Positions 33,870 through 46,800 of a stretch of 64,000 nt of DNA are shown here, in pieces (positions within the stretch are counted from its first letter, which is position 1; the number at the start of each line of letters is the position of its first letter). The DNA lies in the NCBI GenBank assembly GCA_037951165.1, contig JBBDHG010000009.1, positions 16,661,501 through 16,725,500 of the forward strand, read 5' to 3'. Made by a program: the position numbers and the translations under genes. The DNA is from Lophius americanus (Eukaryota > Chordata > Actinopteri > Lophiiformes > Lophiidae). The notes under the pieces were generated by a model that worked only from the letters and a program-made list of their open reading frames with translations, did no database searches and was not told where the DNA came from.

Positions 33870-34237
33870 GGAGATGAGTAGCAGTTGTCTGGGGGCTAGT
33901 TGCAGAGGACAGAGGACAAGTTCCAGAGGACAGGGGACTAGTTCCAGAGTTCAGGGGACTAGTTCCAGAGTTCAGGGGACTAGTTTGCAGAGGAAAGGGG
34001 ACTATTTACAGAGGAAAGGGGACTAGTTCCAGAGGACAGGGGACTAGTTCCAGAGTTCAGGAGAATACTTACAGAGGAAAGGGGACTAGTTACAGAGGAA
34101 AGGGGACTAGTTACAGAGGAAAGGGGACTAGTTCCAGAGGAGAGGGGACTAGTTCCAGAGTTCAGGAGAATACTTACAGAGGAAAGGGGACTAGTTACAG
34201 AGGAAAGGGGACTAGTTACAGAGGAAAGGGGACTAGT
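33870..34237. repeat. 21-bp minisatellite (with decayed copies back to about 33620)
   Basis: Unit GGGGACTAGTTACAGAGGAAA, about 17 copies, with variants TTCCAGAGTTCAGGGGACTAG. A block of several units (around 34030-34130 and 34140-34235) is itself duplicated. Lies between two convergent genes. Confidence 0.9.
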
Positions 34238-34523
34238 TGGATCAATCGGAGTCTGTGGTGAAAGGTGATTTCAGTCGGAGGCTGTTCCCAAACATTCTTG
34301 GTGCCTGATAGTGTTTGCTGAGGTGAACACACAATAAATCTGTTTTCATTTAAGTTTCATCTGGCTTAAATCTGCACTAAACCTGAGCCCAGATAGTTCT
34401 GGATTCTTACCGAAATAACAACCAACAATTAGTCTATATTCTTATTTTAACCTTTAACAATTTAATAAAACAGCGTTTAAGCGCTGAATTACAGGTGACA
34501 CATGAAGGGGGTTGTGGAGGGCC

Positions 34524-34529
34524 TTTATT
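34524..34529 (-). promoter_or_regulatory. Poly(A) signal of the ARAP gene
   Basis: AATAAA on the minus strand about 275 bases after the TAA, consistent with a true 3' end here. Confidence 0.7.
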
Positions 34530-34801
34530 TGCAATAAAATTCATAATATATCATATAGAGCTTTGTTTGCAGAAATGATTATAAATGTAGTCATACTTTG
34601 AATGTAATGACGAATAATGCATATCAAATGTTAAATCATGAGTACAACACTGATCTTACCCCTCCAAAAATGTTAGTTGGTAAACATAATAGACACGTCA
34701 TCTTAGTTTATCTACAGGAAGGTACACAACAATGTCTTACAATCATCTGAGAACTGAACTCTGAGCTTCTTTTCCATCTGTATTTTTCTTTTCTTTCTTC
34801 T

Positions 34802-34855
34802 TTAAAGGACAGTAATCTGTTCTTCATCCTCCTCAGTCCCCTCTGCCCCCGGTGT
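34802..34855 (-). CDS. ARAP terminal coding exon 25
   Basis: Residues 1136-1152, TPGAEGTEEDEEQITVL then TAA. Acceptor TTCTCTGCAG. EEQITVL lines up with the EEITAI segment just before the RA domain in ARAP1. No consensus donor precedes the stop (only ACT-GTCCTT). Confidence 0.85.
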   Translation of the reverse strand, partial: TPGAEGTEEDEEQITVL

Positions 34856-37800
34856 CTGCAGAGAACCCAACCACAAATGTAATTAAATTCACCTAAATAA
34901 ATAGACCTTTACATGTTTTACAGTTTGATCTGCTGTTTATTAGCTTTACTTTATTGAACTTTATTGAATAAGCCGTGTCAACATAAAACCACAAACCAAA
35001 CTACGAAACACATAGTAAAATGTCCTATTGTATTTCAATTTATTGGCAAAAATACACATTTATCAGCTGTTTGCAACAACCAAATCTGATAAGAACAGCT
35101 TAAAAAGGCTCGATGCTACACATACTGCAAATGCTTATTTCTTAATATATCATGAAAACAGATTATTTCCTGTTTCTTCCAAACAATATGTCCAAATCGT
35201 CTCCAGTCTAAATCTGGCTCATATAAATTGACAGAATTAAACATGTCCTGTTTTATTTCGGAGGTAAGAAAAATATTTGTCTTCATGATTGAGTCACTAT
35301 GGGGTCGTATCTTAGAGAAAACTGTGGACCTTGTAGAAATAGGTTGAGTCAACATGGACTTTTTGAGATTAATGATGAGTCACATTTAATCTTTCAATCA
35401 CTTGTAGAAAGCTAGTTATTGAGTGTTTTCACGGATATTCCCTTACTGTTGTGGAGGACAGCGTAGGCGCAGTTTGAATTTTTGAAACGTTTTCCTGCAC
35501 ATGATGTCATTATTCGTTCCGAAGCTCCATTCTTAGGTTTATTTTGATTTTATCAGACACTGTTAAGTTTCAGTGTCGATATGTGAAAGAGATACGCCGT
35601 ATATCTAAATGTTCTTAGACTAGAACATGATTACAGATGTTTTACACTTAAATGCATACCATAGTCAGTGTATGTTGTGTGATCGTGTGTATTTACCAGA
35701 AACAAAAGTGTATGATGAATGATGAAATCTCTTGTGAGTCTGTGAAGATCCTGATTCAGAGTCTGGAACAGAGTCGGGACCAGAACAAGAGCCAGATTTT
35801 GAGCCGACATCTTGTTATCCTGAGAAAACACCTGGATCCTGGAGAGGGAAACAGATCAACAGTCAAATCTAAGACTTCATATCTTGACGGTGAGGATGTG
35901 AAGTGGACAGCTCTGACACCACAGGTGTGTTAAGGATTCCATGGCTACTCAGCTTTGACCTTGCAGGGGAAGTTATTAACATAACGCGATTGACATTTCT
36001 ATGAATGGAATGAGCAGGTGAGGCAGTAGAAGAGAAGGAGAATATCACGTTTTTAAATTTTATGACCTAAAAGCAGGGACAAAATGCAATTAGTAGGAGT
36101 TAGCAGCTAAATCAAACAAGAAGAAAATCAACCAAAATGCACAAGGTCCAGGAGCTGCTTATCCATCGAGCTAAGCTAAGCTAAGCTAAGCTATTGTGAT
36201 GAACCACTATGTAACAGGGAAAGAAAAAGGATAGTCATTGCCATATTATTTTTAATGCTAACACAGTGCTGCTGGGTGCTTATGCTCAACCACTCTAGAG
36301 AACAATGCTCCTGTGTTCTATGTGATGCTGTTTGCTTGTGAAATACAGGCCCTGAACAAATCATTGTACATAAGTCGTCGTTGTTTTTTTGATCGAAAAT
36401 AAACAAAATTGGCAAAAAAGATTAGAAGGGGGTGTTTGCTGTGTTGGTATCAGTACACCAGAATATATCTGAAGTCAGTGTACTTTCAGTTTTGTGTATT
36501 TATGATCTCATAAAAAAATAAATGAACGTTTCAAGGTTTCTGTGTTTTTCCATTTGACTTTTGATTCATTCATTGGACCACGTCAGTGTTTACTATCGTG
36601 TCTCTTCCTCTCCCCGTGTACAACCATGGCACTTCTTTTTTATTTTTCAACTTTACAACTTTCAAGGTATCAGGGTATCAAGGATGCTGTTTGGACTTAA
36701 AATGCGTTCTGAGCATTCGGATCACAAGTGGAAAGCTAGTGTATACTACCAGCAGAAATGACATACGCTGCAACAAAGTCTACATGCAAGTGGTAAGCTG
36801 GACACATTTGGATATGCATGATAGACACAGGTGTAAACAGCTATGTGTCTCACTGTCCCCTCGTGATCCAATGGGTCAAAACGTGTTTTTAAAAAATCTA
36901 AACAGGGTCAATGACCTCACAGGTCAGTCAGTCTGTATTAGCGAAATCGATCTGCTGATACTACAAATGCAAAAGAAAATGTGGGTGTGTGTGTTTGTGT
37001 GTGTGTTACATGTAGAAGTGTCCAAACAGGGCCGTCAGTGTTGCTCGGTTGTCTGCAGAAAGTTTCTTGAGCAAACGTCGATAGGCTGAAAATCTGGATC
37101 GTTCATCTGAAATGCCTGAGAGAGAGAAAGCATTTTTAGAGTGAGTATTATTGTATTGTTACTACTGATACTACTTCAGATCATGTATATGTATACTTGT
37201 ATTTGTACTAACTTGCAGCATGCAGCCACTGCTGTCGTTGTCTATCTGGGATCAAACTCTCCTGCTGGCGGACATATTGTTTGAGGGCGGAGGTGGCGTT
37301 CAGCACACCCTGTTCGTCACTCTCCAGAGGGGCGGAGTTTGGTGATGTCCTCAGAACCTCCACTAATCGGTTCACTATGCTAGTTTGGCCACAGCGCCGG
37401 TACACGCCCTCCACTTTCAGACCTTTCAGACATTTGACCAGTGGGACAGTGAGTCAAGCAAACGGATTCTCCCATAATTCTTTGCAGCAGGAAGTTGCAA
37501 ATGTATGAACATACCATAGGTTGTGACATGGGAGATGCAGCGTTCTATGGCAGGTGGAACTGAACCTCTTGATTCCACATCCATCACCGGGTACAGAGGC
37601 TGACGATGTGGGTTACGTATGGGTGCAGGAGGAGGAGGACGGTGTGGAGCGGAGGTCTGTTTGGACAGAGCTTTCTGGAGGTGGTTGAACCAAGACTGAC
37701 AGCTGTGCTGCTCCTCGAAACGGAACGACACAGTCCTGCTGAGAAAAACAACAATCTCATGGAATTTACTTCATAGGAAACGTACGTAAGTGATTCCATT

Positions 37801-40800
37801 GTCAATTTAAAAAAAAACTGTTCCAGTTTTTACAGTCCTATGAAGACTTCATGCTCCAACAAAGTTAATCTTCCTTAAGGACTCTTATGTCCATATTTTG
37901 TGCTTTCCCACATGGGCTCTGTCTCACTCTCTCAGCTCTTTTTATATTGCCTAGTAAGTGTACATGCATGTGTGTGTTGCACACCTGTCTGCGGTCACTA
38001 TGGTGATGATGTTTTCAGATGGATCCATTTCTGAAAAAGAAAATACATCCAGGGTTGATATTCATTCATTCAGGTTTAATGAATTTCAATATCAAATTTT
38101 AAAATTCCAAACATTTATCTTGATTTCTTCTCTTCTTTTCTCATACTTATTCTTCTTATTTACCTTCATGTTCTTTTTCAAGTTTGATGATTAGTCATTT
38201 TCTCACAGTTTTGAAAGTAATATTAGAATATTTTGGGTCAGTTGATGCAGCGACAGGAACAACAGTTCCTCATGTAAGCCAATACTTGTTTCTGTCCCTA
38301 ATAGGATTTCAATTATATTAACATATAGATTTATTACCTCTGGTCAACTCATTGTGATATTTAATGGACTGTCCAGTTGTTTGAGCGATTGCTCAAACAA
38401 CTTGCCGAGGTTGTCTGGGACGCATTTGACCACTTATCTTTTGTAAGGTTTATGTGTCCTGATTTTGAGTGAATGATGAATTATCACCTTGTCCAGTGCT
38501 CTTTTTCAAGTCACAAACAACTTTGTCCTGTCAGTCTCAACATTTGGAATAGTCCATAAATGTACATTACCTTTTGTAACAACTTCAAGTTGTTAGGTAG
38601 CCCGTGCTAGCTAGCTAAACAAGTCTTGCACTCGACTGACTTCACTGATAACGACGCGCATGCCCTTTGACCTTGCAGCGGAAATGACGTAGGCAGCAAC
38701 AAAATCTGAACACAAGTGGTCAGCTGGACACATCTAGGAACGCATGATAGACACAGGTGTAAATGGCGATGTGTCTTGCTGTCTGCTTGTGATCAGATGG
38801 CTAAAAACCCATTTAAAACCAAGTCTAAATGTTGACTTAACCTTATATTTTATTTTTAAAATGGAATTGTTGCGCGATCAAAGTACATTCTGACTGACCC
38901 CCTCTTCTGTTTTAAATAAAAATATATAATCCTAAAGGATCTGTCAGCTGACAGAATGAGATTAGTCTTATCTGTCCTCACAAATGATTTCAGTTAAAAG
39001 AAGAAAAAGTTTGTTACTGTTGTGAGTGAGTGAGCTCAGTTCCATTTTCAGAGTCTGCTGTGTTTGTCTGTTGATGGGATGAACACTGACTCCATCCTCC
39101 CACAGTAACAGCCAGGCATCAGTATGAGCTCCACCCATTTCCACAACACACACTTTACTGACAGCTGAAGCCCCGCCCACTTCTGCATATGACACTCCTC
39201 CTGGCAGAATAACCTGTAAACATGTCAACATGTCAGGTTATTACTAATTAGAGTACTAAAACTCTAAATAATACAGATAAAACTGATTTCTAAAAGTCAC
39301 TGTATACTGATATGTATAACTCAGATTATACTAATGACTTGAACTGAAATTATCCTATTACATAATTTATACTGTTAATTAGAGACCCTTTTAGTCATAA
39401 GCACAGATTACACTGATAATCAAAACGAAATTTAACCCAGGTTACACCTATAACTCAAACTCAGGCTATGTAAATAGTTACAACTCAGGATGTAATGATA
39501 ACTACAACCATGGTTATACTGATAAATAGATCTCATTTTTTACTGATAACTCCAACTGCAGTTATATTGATAACAAGAATTGTGGTTATACTGATAACTA
39601 CAACTCAGGATATACTGATAACTAAAACCTTTTTTTATTGTATTATAAGGTTTAAACTCATAAATCACTCTCCGCTTGTTCTGATAACTACATGCTTAAA
39701 ACCAAATACACATAAATGGTATGTAGATGCATCCAGTGAGGTTTACCTTCAGTATGTGAACCAGGTGACTCAGCAGTGCCTCCTGGTTGTCAGTAGTACA
39801 GCTCAGCTGATCATTTGGTGTCACTATCTCAAACTCATGAGCTGGACTGAACATACAAACACATGGCGAGGAAATGGGAAATTAAGATATCGCAAAACTA
39901 TTATACAGAATGTCATGACAGTCACATCTCTCACTGTGTGTCAAAGTCACACAAAAGAAACATCAAGGACAATAGCAAAATCTGCTAAAACTTTTGAGAT
40001 TTGATCCAAATGTAAAGTGCATTATAAATTAAATGTATTATTATTATTATTATTAAAACATGCACCAAAACTCACAAGAATGTACTAAGTTCATGTCTCA
40101 ACTATTAATAAATTTCATTGATTATCTAATGAGAATTATTTAAAAATGAGTACATTTGATAAAAAAATGTGTGGTTTGTTAAAAATATAGTACATAAGGG
40201 CTAGTCAATCGCATTTTTGGCAAAAACAAACAAACATCTGCATTTGTTTTCATGAAAAATGGACAATTATCAGTGCCTATAATTTCTACAAGTCTTTTGG
40301 ACCATGTTTGACCAATATTTAGCATTTACTAATGATAAATATGCTAAATTATATATCAATATTCAGCACTTTTACAGAAGAAACAGTATTTCTGTAAGTC
40401 CAATTGTTGTGACTTTATCCATGCTTAAGATAAGGAATGTATTATTTTTTGAAATCTTATTGAATACCTCATTAATTACAAGCATAGCCATTTAATTTAT
40501 AATCAGCAACTGACCAAAACTTCATATTTGTTGATTGGTATTGTTTATGTGCATACAATCGTGACGTGTTATTGTTTTTCGAACTTAATCTCTTGAATTT
40601 CTTGAAGTACCAGAAGTGGAGGGATCTCCACCCAGAGGTAACCAGTGTCTAAAACATCTAATTTATGTTTTAGCGTTCCTGATGATTTCCATTTGATTCA
40701 ACTATCGTTTTTAGGAAAAAACGGATTTTATTCATATCTGCTGCTCTAAATGCAGTATTGTCTCAGTTTTAAATAAGGAAAGCATCAAGTATTAGTATTA

Positions 40801-43800
40801 AAATCACAAGTATTAGCAATTAGAAATTAAATGTTTTATTATTATTATAATTATTATTACCCATCAGTGAGGAAAACAGACAGAACTTCTCGCAGATCAA
40901 GGACATCACATGCAGCCGAATTGTTTTCTACAGAGAAAAGGAAACGATCCTCTTCGAGTTTCCCATGAAGCTCCTCCTCCTCTTCATCTGCAAAAATACA
41001 CACCACTTTTTTGGTCATATTAGGGTACTTTAGTAATTAAACTAAAGTTTCCCTGCATCAGTGATGCGGGATTCAACTAAAGTCACCCTTTAGTTCAAAA
41101 CACAACATCCTAGAACATTAATTCACTAATAACGTGTGAAATAACAGAAAAAACCCTCACAAATATGTTTTTGTTTTATTTAACTTTGTTGAATACGCAA
41201 ACTGAAGCAATGTTTTTGCAAGATTTCATGCAATTTTTTTTTTAAACAACAAGTTGTTGTTTTTTTTGTCTAAATTTTTGGACAATCTGTTAATTTATCA
41301 TTAAATGCCTTACTCAACAGTTTGGTTGTGCACATTTTGAGTCTTTATTTCCTTACGAGAAATTTTGTGAGAAAATTATGAGTCAATGGAAGCATGTACC
41401 GTTTATGCTAAAAACAAGTAAGAGACCAATGATGGAGCCCTGAGGGACACCATTGGTCAAAGGGGCGATGGAGGAAGAGGCGTGAACCATGGCTATTGAG
41501 AGTAGTAAGATGCCAGTGCTAGTACTTTTATGACAAAAAAGTAAGATTTTTTTTGACATATTATAGCATGTCAGGACATACGAAGCAGAATTATGTGCCT
41601 TCATACAACCCAAAAAAAAAAAGTCTAAAAAGGGTAAAATAATTTTATAAGAACATTCTTTACCGAAAGTCCGAGCTAGTCAAATTGAAATACTAAACTA
41701 TTGTCCACGAAATACAAAATTTAAAAATTAAATAACTAAAAAATGTTTTTACTGTTTAAAATCATGCTCGACCAAATTATTTGTCATTTTCTGTTAAATT
41801 CAGAATGTCTAAGATATAAAAATGAATAAATGCACCAAGGAAATAAAATTTACAAATAAATCATTTCTTACATATTTTTTTTTTGTTGCTGGTGAGAAAC
41901 TTAAAGGGCTCACAATTAAAATGTTTGTTGGCTCATTTTGATTTATTTAGATGACGATTCCTACCTGAAGAGGCACTGCCAGGTTTCCTATTGGTTGCCT
42001 GTGGCTGGTAAGGTGGGACATCTGAAAAAACAGTAGATTAAACAGTTAATATAGTTATATTGTTAATATAGGGCACCACAACCAGTGTTGTCACGGAGGG
42101 CACCTGTACTTTATCAATGTATTTATTTTAAATGGTAGTCTCTGTGTGTAACTTATGTGTTACCTGTGTACTGGTTGAGTCTGAGCAGTTCATTCTGCAG
42201 AGCCTGACCGGCCTTCTCAGCCAGCATGATGGGGGAGGGGCTCTGAGGGTCTGACTGACTCACCTGAACACATGAAACATCACTCAGATACAGAATAAAG
42301 GAAACTCATGGAGATTACTAACATTATTACTTTATTACATACCCAAAAACTTGGGGATATTAGGGAGTTGTCATTGCTGCTGTGCCTTGGTGTTAAATCA
42401 ATAACACAAATACTGATTCATGGATAATTTTCAGCGTTTATAACCCCATAGAGCTTAATTGTGGAAGAACTGGAAATTATTTTGCAGTTAAATATTGCCA
42501 CCACTAGGGGGAGTTTTATCTCCAAAAGTTTACAGGCCATAATTTCTCAACTGTTTGTCCACATTAGTACAGCTTTGGTGCATTTGAATCAACTCGAGGA
42601 GATCTATCTTACACACATTATATTTTATTCTAATGGTTCATATTTTACTCATTATGGGGAGTTTTTTTGTGGCTTTTCCCCCAGCTTTTTCCCCAGCAGT
42701 GACACACAAATCATTATGTGTAAGAGAACTAAATGAAATCCTTTCATTGAAGAAAATCAACTATCAAATTAATCAATTATAAATAATTTAGTCTTGATGT
42801 AACTGAGGCAAACCTCCACAACAATTGATTTTTGTGTCGTTTTTAGAAGAGCTTTTTAACATCATTAATTAACTCATGCATCTATGTGTTCGTGTTTGTT
42901 TTTCTATCCTGGTCGGGACCATGATTTGACATATCACCCAAGATGTGGGGACCAATTTAATCTGTTGGTACCGCGGTCCTGTCCCCAAAGGCTCTAGCAT
43001 GTTATTTGTAAAAATGATGAATAACTTAAATCAGTCTGATAAAATAAAAAAGTGTAAAACCATCATACTTTTGCTCCTGAGCAGATCAGAGACATTGTTT
43101 CTTCTATGTCATCTCCACAAACCACCTGACGCAGCCTCTGAAACATACACACATCATCACACGTCACAAGACACCTGCACAGGTGAGGTAAACATTGTCT
43201 CAAAATGTCTGCGAAATACAAAATAACACCCTCATGCTCAGTTGGTTACATGTCAAGATTCTCCTCCTCAGCTGCACTTCATCTAACATCCACTAGATGC
43301 TGCTGTCATAAAAGCAAACAATGTCAGCACACATTAAAAAAGGACTTAAAACTTTCCTTTTTAGCAGAACCTATAACTGTAATTAACATTAATGCTTTTG
43401 GTCACGTTTTTGTATAGTTATTATTATTATTTATTTATTTATTTTTTATTGATGCTTTTATCTGCTTTTGCCTTGTAGCACTTTGAGATTTGATCCAAAT
43501 GTAAAGTGCATTATAAATTAAATGTATTATTATTATTATTATTATTTACAAAATAATAAGTTAATAAGTTCTCTTATCATAGCTAGTGGGAAATTTTCAC
43601 TCCAAGTAAGTGATTTAAATGGTTACTCATAAATATCCCCACATAATTCTGAACAGTGTTCAATATTTTTCTGCAGAAAAAAAAAAATTTGATAGAAAAA
43701 AAAAAAAATTTGATAGAAAATGTTTTTTATTATATGTTTGTATGTAAGAACTTGACTTTTCCAATCCAAATATAATCATATACTTTGTAACAGTGTGACT

Positions 43801-46800
43801 TTACATTACGAAATCTTTGGATGATAAGAGCTGTAAACACATTCACCTTTACCCAACAGGTAAAGAATTAGCACTGTGTTAATCTATATGTGTTGATATG
43901 TGTCAGACCTGATCCATCATAGATGGCGAGGAGGTCAGAGCGTGGACACGTCTGTAGCGCCCTCTGCTGTATTTATCCTGAATGAAATTGGACCTCTCTT
44001 CATCGGATGACTCCGGATGCAACTGTTCTACCGCTGTCACAGCTGGAGCCCACACTTGATTGGGTAGCCAGTTACCATAGGCAACAAACAGCTGGGAGAG
44101 GAAGTGATTAAAAGTCATGTTTGAGTGATAAGGTCGGCTCCTTGTTTATATGAATGGTTCAGTATTCCCTCACCTGCATTAGTGGTTCAGTCCAGACCTT
44201 GTTGTCCATTTTTAGACTGCGTACTTTGGACAGGTTGCTGTTCAGAGCTCGATGCTGACCTGAAAATTGAAACTGTTAATATTTTGCATTTTTCATTTAA
44301 AATGAAAAATGACTATGATTACTTTCAGATCTATACATTTTCTTAATCTGATTGGCCGGTCAGTTCCACTTGTGATACTTCTGACCCTCCTTTATGTTCA
44401 TTACATTTTAAGAAATGTTAAAAGTTTTCCTTGTTTCTTCATTATCCGGTAAGAACTTTTAAGAAATTAATATAATGAGATATACAGTTGTCAGTCATCT
44501 GTATATTTATATACAGTAGTTAGACTAGGATAACTCGTACGTTATCTAGATCTTACATATATGTAAGACTAAGATATCATATCAGTGAAAGATTAAGACT
44601 TAATGCATCTTCGGTTGGCTCGTACCAGCACAGGCGTGACAGATGACCAGCAGCAGGTTTACTGACGCCCACTCAGGATTGGCTGCACCACAATCCCCAC
44701 ACACTTTGTTGTGTGGGTTTTCCCAGAGACGTTGCGCCACCTGGTTGCAAGACAGTGCACTGCGAATAGATGCGGACAGACTATCCATCCAGATGTTTAG
44801 ATCCTTAGCTGAATCAACAGATATGCTGCAGGCAGGGACGGAGAAGAAATACGAGGAAGTAAACAGACAAAGAAATCGCTTTAGGAGTTCAGATCAGACT
44901 ATATAAATGTGCAACGGCCAAAACTGGACGGAGAGATAGACAGGTAGTCAGACAAACAATGAGGCACATACTTGAAACTTTTGTATGGAGTGATGAGGGC
45001 GAACGCATGTTTTCCTGTGGGTTTGACCGTAGCCACGTTCAGGGGGACAGAAAACGAGGCAACTCCCAGCTGGAAGCTGTCCTTGTTAGGATAAATCCAG
45101 AGGTTGTGACTCCAGATGGCAGCATAGACACGACTTCGTGAATCTTTGATCGTTATTTGCCCGTGGAGCTCTGGGGGGTCAGGACTTGGCTGGCCTCGAG
45201 ACGCCAGAAGAGATGTGATCCAACCTTCAAGCACCTCTGATAGATGAGAAACAAAGAAGAATCATCAGATAACGCAGCACTTCAATAAACCTGGAAACAT
45301 GCTTATATCCTAATGGCCGTATAATGCAGTATAGTTTGATCGGATCCTTTGGAATGAAGTATTGTACAAAGTACAATAGAGCATCAGTCTTGCCATGTCA
45401 AGCTCTGGCTCCAAAATAGTCCTGGAACCAGCTCATTGGAAAAGGGGTAAAAGACTGGATAGTTTATACTCCTGAAGCGACCCCAACTAGGTTCCTAAGG
45501 GGACACAGTCATGACCTTTCTTCAAGTTTAGCATGTATCAAAAAATGCGTGCACACATGATGATTAAATTCCCTTCATCCCTTCTCCAAAGCTGTCCAGA
45601 TAAGGAGTTGGTCCAATGTTCTATGACCAGTTACCTGAATTGCTATCTCTGACTCTCTGACTCAACCAAGTATGATCCTCTTTTCCAGCACCATGGAACA
45701 AACCTTTCTTTGGTGTGCTGATCGTAGTGATATCTTGATAACAGCAAGCCCATAGCTATTCTCAACTAGCTCCAGGAAGAACACTTTTGCATGTTATTTA
45801 TCAAATTTCTTTAAGTGAAGCAATATCTCTTGAAGGTACTGTACACAAAGACACTGTCTTTTACTATTTACAATTTGTACAGGTGGCCAATGGGCAGTTA
45901 GGGGGAATATAACACAAATAGCCTATTCGTCATTTCACTTTAAGTTTGCAGAAAGATTAGAGTCCAGTCAGATAGTAAAGAATAGCAAGGTGCTGGCATT
46001 GCATTGGATTGGTGAAGTCCGGGAGACTTCAGCAAATTGAAGCAGTATTCTTAACCCTTCCAAATAGAGGTCACAGGTCACTGTGCTTCTAGTGCAGAGA
46101 TAGCTGAGGAGGGTTGTGTTATTAATCACCATGCGTAACGAGATGATCATCTGTGGAGACCCCTATAGGGAAGAGCCGAAAGGAGAAGAAGAGGGACGAG
46201 CAGTGTTCTTACCTTCATTATGAGCCATGAAGTCATAATGTTTCTTCCTGAAGTAAACAGAAAATCGGCCTTTGTCTTGTTTTTTCACATTGGTGATACT
46301 GGAGACATGAAATAGCACCTCACTGAACCGGTCCTAGTAAAACAAACAAAACAAATCACTGTATAGAGACACAATCAGACCAAGGGTACGCAGACAAAAA
46401 GACAGATGGAAAGACATACATTCACATAAATACTGTAGTTATATACATATAGTTGGGGAGAAACAAAGAAAGTCACTGACTTACTGTGCGTTTTTTGTAC
46501 AGGGCCATCAGCTGTCCATCCATCGTTGCCCACAAAACATTGTATCTATTAGAAAAACACAGAAAATGTTTGTTTGTCTGTTTCTTCATCCATCCATCCA
46601 TCCAACCGTTCATGATGGCTAGTTAGTTATCTGGTGTTCATCAGGGGTCAAATCCTAGGTTCCAATGATCTGTGTCAGTCATATTATTCACAAATAGACT
46701 CATCTGTGGATGGACTCTTTATTACATCACAAAAGCACCAGAGCCATGCCATGGCATCCATCTTTCTTTTTAACCAACACTCGTTGAATTGGTTAACTGT

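Larger units (their letters stand above)
33240..34801. other. Tail-to-tail intergenic region between the CD2-like and ARAP genes
   Basis: Contains both 3' UTRs and the minisatellite; no RA or PH exon of the ARAP gene is visible here. Confidence 0.6.

Noticed and set aside
34798..34855. Continuation of the ARAP frame past the TAA into RA-domain exons
   Set aside because: The only GT before the stop (ACT-GTCCTT) is a poor donor, sequence after the stop is low-complexity Lys/Arg, and no RA or PH segment was found on the minus strand down to 28 kb.
35116..35355. Minus-strand open frame between ARAP exons 24 and 25 as a possible extra exon
   Set aside because: Exon 24 and exon 25 already join in phase 0; this frame has no acceptor in phase and no domain similarity.
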